A stretch of 64,000 bases of DNA from Chlorobiota bacterium (GTDB taxonomy: Bacteria > Bacteroidota > Ignavibacteria > OLB7). The DNA lies in assembly GCA_028287785.1 (NCBI GenBank), contig JAQBOZ010000028.1:372001-436000 (forward strand), given 5' to 3'. Shown here piece by piece: positions 60,437-64,000 of the stretch; positions within the stretch are counted from its first letter, which is position 1, and each line of letters starts with the position of its first letter. Under the pieces are notes generated by a model that worked only from the letters and a program-made list of their open reading frames with translations, was not told the origin of the DNA and did no database searches. The translations under genes and the position numbers were made by a program.

Positions 60437-60465
60437 GTCGGGGCGGGTTTGAAACCCGCCCCGAC
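60437..60465. repeat. Dispersed 29-bp palindromic repeat, family A (copy 5, perfect)
   Basis: Perfect palindrome with arms gtcggggcgggttt / aaacccgccccgac around a central g. It lies between the convergent rpiB and DUF3078-like genes, 20 bp past the rpiB stop and 43 bp from the other gene, the same setting as the 10562 copy. Confidence 0.9.
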
Positions 60466-60508
60466 TGGACGACAACTGAACAACGAGACACAACATCCAC
60501 AGAACGCG

Positions 60509-61600
60509 TCAAAAATTTCTGATAACTCCGATCGTGATCGACTGCTTGAACTGCGTCCTGCGCGTCTGCACCACATCGTGAATCACATTGAATGTCCAGA
60601 TCAGGCCGATCGATTTCCAGAGCTGGAATCGCGTCTCGTTATCCCAGCGGACGCTCCAGACGGAAAGATCCTTGAAGCCGGTGGCAATGCCGAAATGGGA
60701 GGTAAACGCCAGCGTCGTATCGGCGCGCAGCGCAACATCATTCACAAACTCGATCCCCGACGTGGGCTTATATCGCTCGACGACGTTGAAGGTGGTAAAG
60801 TCATCGGTCATCAGGGTCTGATAATGCGCGCGCACCTGCTGTAGCAGAAAGCCGATACGGGTGTTGAAGATGCCATCGGCGCCCATGTGGCTGAAGCTGA
60901 ACCCCGCCGACTGTTGCGTGGTAATCGGATCGCGGAAGGAGCCCATCCGCATGTACTGCGGCCCGAAATACCTGTACGATTCGGTGATCGCGGTTCGGAC
61001 ATTCGTGGCGACATACGGATCGATCATCCATCTGACGGGATAGATCGCCATCACCTCGGTGAAAATCTCATTATCGTTCGTCTGGAAATTTCTGCCCGGA
61101 ATGGAATCATCGCGATAATTGATGCCAAGCCCGAAGTTCAGCGTCCCCCTGACCGTGAGCGGGCCTATCATCCGCTGCTGCCGCGCCTGAATGCCGAGCT
61201 TCACGGCAAGATAATTTTCATCGGACATCAACCAGTTCGATGAAATCGACTGCGCGAACGAGAAGCTGACGGTCATGCCGTTATAGAGGCTGGAAAGTGC
61301 CGCGTTCAGTTGAGCCTGAGAAGGTGTTGGCGTTGCGGGAGCCGGCGGCGGCGTGGTGCCGGGGGCCGGGGCGGTTGTCCCCGGAGTCGGGGCCGTAGTG
61401 CCGGGGGCAGTTGTCCCCGGTGCCGGCTGTGGAGCGCCCGTCGACATTGTTGTCGGCGTGCCGGAGGAAGGTGGGGGAACGGTCGTGGATGCATCGGGCG
61501 CGCGCTGGGTTGTTTCCTGCGCGACGCAAATATCTCCCAGAAGGAGGCAGAGAAGGAGCCCCTTCAGAAATCTCGATAGATATTTACCGGACGCATGCAT
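60509..61600 (-). CDS. DUF3078-like outer-membrane protein with proline-rich spacer
   Basis: A 363-residue protein. Signal peptide (FLKGLLLCLLLGDICVAQ), then a low-complexity spacer of about 60 residues rich in Pro, Thr and Ala with APGTT repeats. A beta-rich domain follows (FAQSISSNWLMSDENYLAVK, GTLNFGLGINYRDDS-type, DNEIFTEVMAIYPVRW). It ends in Phe (SITIGVIRNF), as outer-membrane barrels do. The pattern of a short helix-free barrel with SISSNW and repeated glycine turns resembles DUF3078, a family found in Bacteroidota of unknown function. The match is by eye only. Confidence 0.7.
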   Translation of the reverse strand: MHASGKYLSRFLKGLLLCLLLGDICVAQETTQRAPDASTTVPPPSSGTPTTMSTGAPQPAPGTTAPGTTAPTPGTTAPAPGTTPPPAPATPTPSQAQLNAALSSLYNGMTVSFSFAQSISSNWLMSDENYLAVKLGIQARQQRMIGPLTVRGTLNFGLGINYRDDSIPGRNFQTNDNEIFTEVMAIYPVRWMIDPYVATNVRTAITESYRYFGPQYMRMGSFRDPITTQQSAGFSFSHMGADGIFNTRIGFLLQQVRAHYQTLMTDDFTTFNVVERYKPTSGIEFVNDVALRADTTLAFTSHFGIATGFKDLSVWSVRWDNETRFQLWKSIGLIWTFNVIHDVVQTRRTQFKQSITIGVIRNF

Positions 61601-61788
61601 ACATCAATGATCGCGGCGTGGATGGTAGATAATGGGATTTGCAACCAATCCGAGCCTCCGTACGGCGAGAATGCATCTCTATGCGATCGTGTCGAAGTTG
61701 AGGAATCTCGATCTGCCGGGCGATGGCCTCCGCGGGCTTATCACTCCCGCATCTCCCGACAGTTTACGGCTGGTCCATAAATGAATCA

Positions 61789-61818
61789 AGGGAAAGGGCG
61801 CTCCCTCACCCTTTCCCT
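61789..61818 (-). terminator. Terminator-like hairpin, minus strand
   Basis: Perfect 10-bp stem agggaaaggg / ccctttccct with a 10-nt loop. On the minus strand it is followed by ttgattcattta, fairly T-rich. No gene ends here on the minus strand. Confidence 0.5.
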
Positions 61819-62205
61819 CGAAATAACGATCACGGAATGCCTGGTGATCGCTATATCGACAAGCAGGATACTTTATTCTCCGTGCCCATCGGTATTCTTC
61901 GATAATATATTTCGTGCAACTCCGATCTGCTTTTCGATCGGCTTGATCATGTTTCCGTTTTCAAGGTAGTGGGCCGCTGGCCCGTTGGTCCGATTACCCC
62001 TCTTCCTCTCTCCACCAGCCTTCCGTAACCGGATCAGCCATCCTCCACATTAGTTAAGATGATATCAGATTGGAAATCTGCACATCGGAGAGCAAGGAAA
62101 TCGATAATCGATGAATTTTCTTCCGATTCATCGCAATTGATGGCTCGGCGTCAGGCACATGCCCGACAATCTGATTTCCTGCTTCAAAGAACATCGAGTA
62201 AAAAA

Positions 62206-62227
62206 GGGCAGGCCTTTCGGCCTGCCC
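62206..62227 (-). terminator. Strong rho-independent terminator, minus strand
   Basis: Perfect 9-bp stem gggcaggcc / ggcctgccc with a 4-nt loop. On the minus strand it is followed by seven T residues. It should end a minus-strand transcript coming from the right, but no clear gene precedes it. Confidence 0.8.
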
Positions 62228-63301
62228 CCGAATGCCATATGACTATGCCGCCCCGCCTATCCCGCACTTCACCGTCATCACCATGATTCCCGATTCAACG
62301 GAGTCCGGATCATAACTCCATTGGAGGAATCGCAGCGCTGTTATTCCGGTTGAAGAGGGCGACTCCACATGGCATCAGTACGAATCGACAGCGGTACCCC
62401 CCATAGATCCCGCGCCGACGCGTTTATCAAAGACCTTCGAAAACCCCATCATCCCACAGACGCATTTACCGTTGCCTCCCAAACCATCCCGCTCCCCGGA
62501 ACGCCACCTTGGCGGCATTCTCTCCTTCAATCTCGCGAGCAAATCGTGACTTCTCTCTCTATGATGACTGATCGATTCCTCGCTCCCCCCAACCAGCCAG
62601 CGGCGACCCCGGATGACCCAACCATTTAGATACAACTCCGGAGACTCCAGGCTGGCGACCGCTCGGGCTTTCCCCGGCAGGGTCATATACGCCTTCAGAA
62701 TAATTTCACCAGCAAACTACACGATAAATCCGGCTGCCATTTCTCGTAAAACGCTTTTTTGAGGAGGGGAAGGAAGTTTTTTTGCAAAAAATGCGGGCGC
62801 CGCTTGCATCTCGTCAAATACAGGTGGCGAAAAACCGCACCGTGGCAGCTCGACGGTCGTTCCGCACACGCTGCAAACGCGGAATCGGGTCGTAATGCGT
62901 CTGGGAAACCGGCCCGGATCGCCCCAGCGCCGAAACGCCCATCATGGAACCAATCAAGGAATAAGGCGGGAGACAGTGGGGTGGATAACCAGTGAAGTGA
63001 GCAGGGATGATTGAGCAAAACGCCGCGGAAATGCGTAAACGTCACGGAGCGGGCCAGTATACCGACCCGCTCCGAGTACGTCCGCTCATTGTGTGGTTAT
63101 GAAAAGAAGGTTCCAACCGGCGTGGCTGATACAGGCGATCAGCGCCGGCATATGAGGATGGTAATCGAGAGCGCCCGAATCATCAGGCAGTATATAAGGT
63201 GGCTGGCAGCGCGGATCACCACGAACCATTCCGGGTAGACCGAATGGCGTATCTCCGCATATGGTAAGATGACACGGACCGGCAAAAGTGCACAAGAAGG
63301 A

Positions 63302-63322
63302 GGGCGGATATGAAAACCGCCC
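63302..63322 (-). terminator. Terminator after the Cys-rich secreted protein gene
   Basis: Stem gggcgg / ccgccc with a 9-nt A-rich loop; on the minus strand a pyrimidine-rich tail (tccttcttgt) follows. 18 bp past the stop codon. Confidence 0.55.
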
Positions 63323-63340
63323 CCTTCGATCGAATTTCGA

Positions 63341-63850
63341 TCAATTCACGGCGTTATCCGGGGGTGGGCAGGGTGCCGGCGTGACTGTCACCGTTGGACA
63401 GCCATTGCAATCCCAGTTCACGCAGATATTCACGCAGCAGCCCGGCGTGCAGTTGATGTTGTTGAACCGGACGCAGAATCCCGGAACATTCTGAAGGACA
63501 ACCGCCTGACCGCATGCATCCACGATGGTAAACGTCGGGAGGGCGCAACCATTATAGGGAGGCCACGGACCGGGACACTCGGTATAGTACCCGCCAAACG
63601 GGAACGGCCCCGGTAGTCCGCACATGTTGTAGAATGGCGGAGCCCACGGGCCGCACGGCGGAGCGAAGTTCGCGATGACCTGCAGCGGACAGGCGCATGG
63701 CGGGGCAGCCTGGAGATCAACCGAATAACATGGGCAACGAGGCGGCGGCTGGGATTTCGCGACATGATAATTCGTCACGAACATGATCGACATCAGCATG
63801 AGAGCGAGCGCCAGCATTGCCGGCCGTAGACAGAGACGAGATCTGTTCAT
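63341..63850 (-). CDS. Cysteine- and proline-rich secreted protein, unknown function
   Basis: A 169-residue exported protein. Signal segment PAMLALALMLMSIMFVTNYH, then a mature chain of about 136 residues with 17 cysteines and many prolines, glycines and aromatics (RCPCYSVDLQ, PPCACPLQV, FPFGGYYTECPGPWPP, CTPGCCVNICVNWDCNGCP). The spacing suggests disulfide- or metal-cross-linked turns; no known domain is recognised. The start is supported by a strong Shine-Dalgarno (aggag, 8 nt before the ATG) and a perfect TATAAT box about 50 bp upstream. Confidence 0.72.
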   Translation of the reverse strand: MNRSRLCLRPAMLALALMLMSIMFVTNYHVAKSQPPPRCPCYSVDLQAAPPCACPLQVIANFAPPCGPWAPPFYNMCGLPGPFPFGGYYTECPGPWPPYNGCALPTFTIVDACGQAVVLQNVPGFCVRFNNINCTPGCCVNICVNWDCNGCPTVTVTPAPCPPPDNAVN

Positions 63851-63898
63851 CGAACTACTCCTGATGGATAGTTGGGGCGCGATGCACTACCGGAAACA

Positions 63899-63904
63899 AT
63901 TATA
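63899..63904 (-). promoter_or_regulatory. Perfect -10 box (TATAAT) upstream of the Cys-rich protein
   Basis: Reads TATAAT on the minus strand, 49 bp upstream of the ATG at 63850. A clear -35 at 17 bp is not visible; TTGCGG lies at 21 bp. Confidence 0.4.
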
Positions 63905-64000
63905 AACCCGGCACCATCACACACCCCGCAATTGCAATCGCAAGAGGTGAGTGCGGAGACTATCAATGGGATTTTCCGCCCCATGAATCATGAGAGGAAA

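Larger units (their letters stand above)
61601..63301. other. 1.7-kb region without a credible gene
   Basis: None of the short frames here (60-118 codons, both strands) shows a domain, signal peptide or plausible ribosome-binding site. Two minus-strand terminator-like hairpins (61789-61818 and 62206-62227) suggest that minus-strand transcripts pass through or end here. AT-content rises around 61820-62060. Possibly non-coding RNA, a decayed gene or genes too unlike known families to see. Confidence 0.6.

Noticed and set aside
62059-63295. Several 60-118-codon frames in the 1.7-kb gap
   Set aside because: No domain, no signal peptide, no ribosome-binding site, unusual composition; reported as an empty stretch with terminators instead.
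1-64000. CRISPR array, prophage or rRNA operon
   Set aside because: No regularly spaced repeats, phage structural genes or rRNA-like sequence were seen.

Overview
The window looks like chromosome from a high-GC member of the Bacteroidota/Chlorobi (FCB) group, most likely from the Kapaibacteriota/Ignavibacteria side. That placement is an inference. It rests on several secreted proteins ending in type IX secretion (T9SS) type-A sorting domains, a TonB receptor with a carboxypeptidase-like plug extension, DUF5686-, DUF6029-, Omp28-, DUF3108- and DUF3078-like envelope proteins, a few TAnnTTTG promoter elements, and housekeeping genes of ordinary bacterial type. I see no rRNA, CRISPR array, transposase or prophage. 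One tRNA is present (Arg, anticodon CCG).

Layout. Positions 1-2.5 kb hold the classical tilS-hpt-ftsH cluster on the minus strand, with ftsH cut by the window edge. From 2.8 to 9.3 kb come an outer-membrane protein with two OmpA-like domains, an ABC-2 permease, a tiny stand-alone sorting-domain-like protein, a repeat-containing lipoprotein and scpA-scpB. From 9.4 to 15.3 kb lie an AttH-like secreted protein, a VOC protein, an aldehyde dehydrogenase/Nudix pair, an unknown secreted protein and endonuclease III. From 15.5 to 23.3 kb are minus-strand envelope genes: Omp28-like, DUF6029-like barrel, TlpA-type thioredoxin, TonB-dependent receptor and a sorting-domain protein. From 23.5 to 37 kb there is a block of four large secreted proteins, including a 2,281-residue protein with a Pmp-like beta-helix; all four are read on the minus strand, and the three downstream ones look like one operon.

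After a TPR membrane protein, tRNA-Arg, DUF3108 protein and a family-9 glycosyltransferase, the plus strand carries dapB-dapA-rsmG, an unusual Gre factor and an alpha/beta hydrolase (40.7-45.3 kb). The B12-dependent ribonucleotide reductase faces left (45.5-49.1 kb). Beyond it is a 590-bp gap with DnaA-box-like sites, then mainly plus-strand genes: MmcQ/YjbR, a cNMP-binding/DUF1003 membrane protein, an XRE repressor paired with a UmuD-like S24 peptidase, a fused E1 alpha-beta dehydrogenase, a DUF5686 protein, transketolase and ribose-5-phosphate isomerase B. The last 3.5 kb hold a DUF3078-like barrel, about 1.7 kb without a credible gene but with minus-strand terminators, and a cysteine/proline-rich secreted protein.

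The most interesting item is the two-gene XRE + S24 autopeptidase module at 51.4-52.4 kb. It resembles a LexA/CI-type repressor split into two proteins, sits behind a sigma70-like promoter embedded in nested palindromes, and has no umuC beside it. Other notable items are the giant beta-helix protein and a module it shares with a neighbour, a Gre factor that lacks its catalytic tip, a cysteine-rich secreted protein, and two families of dispersed palindromic repeats. Long open frames antisense to real genes are common; they result from avoidance of the codons TTA, CTA and TCA and should not be called as genes.
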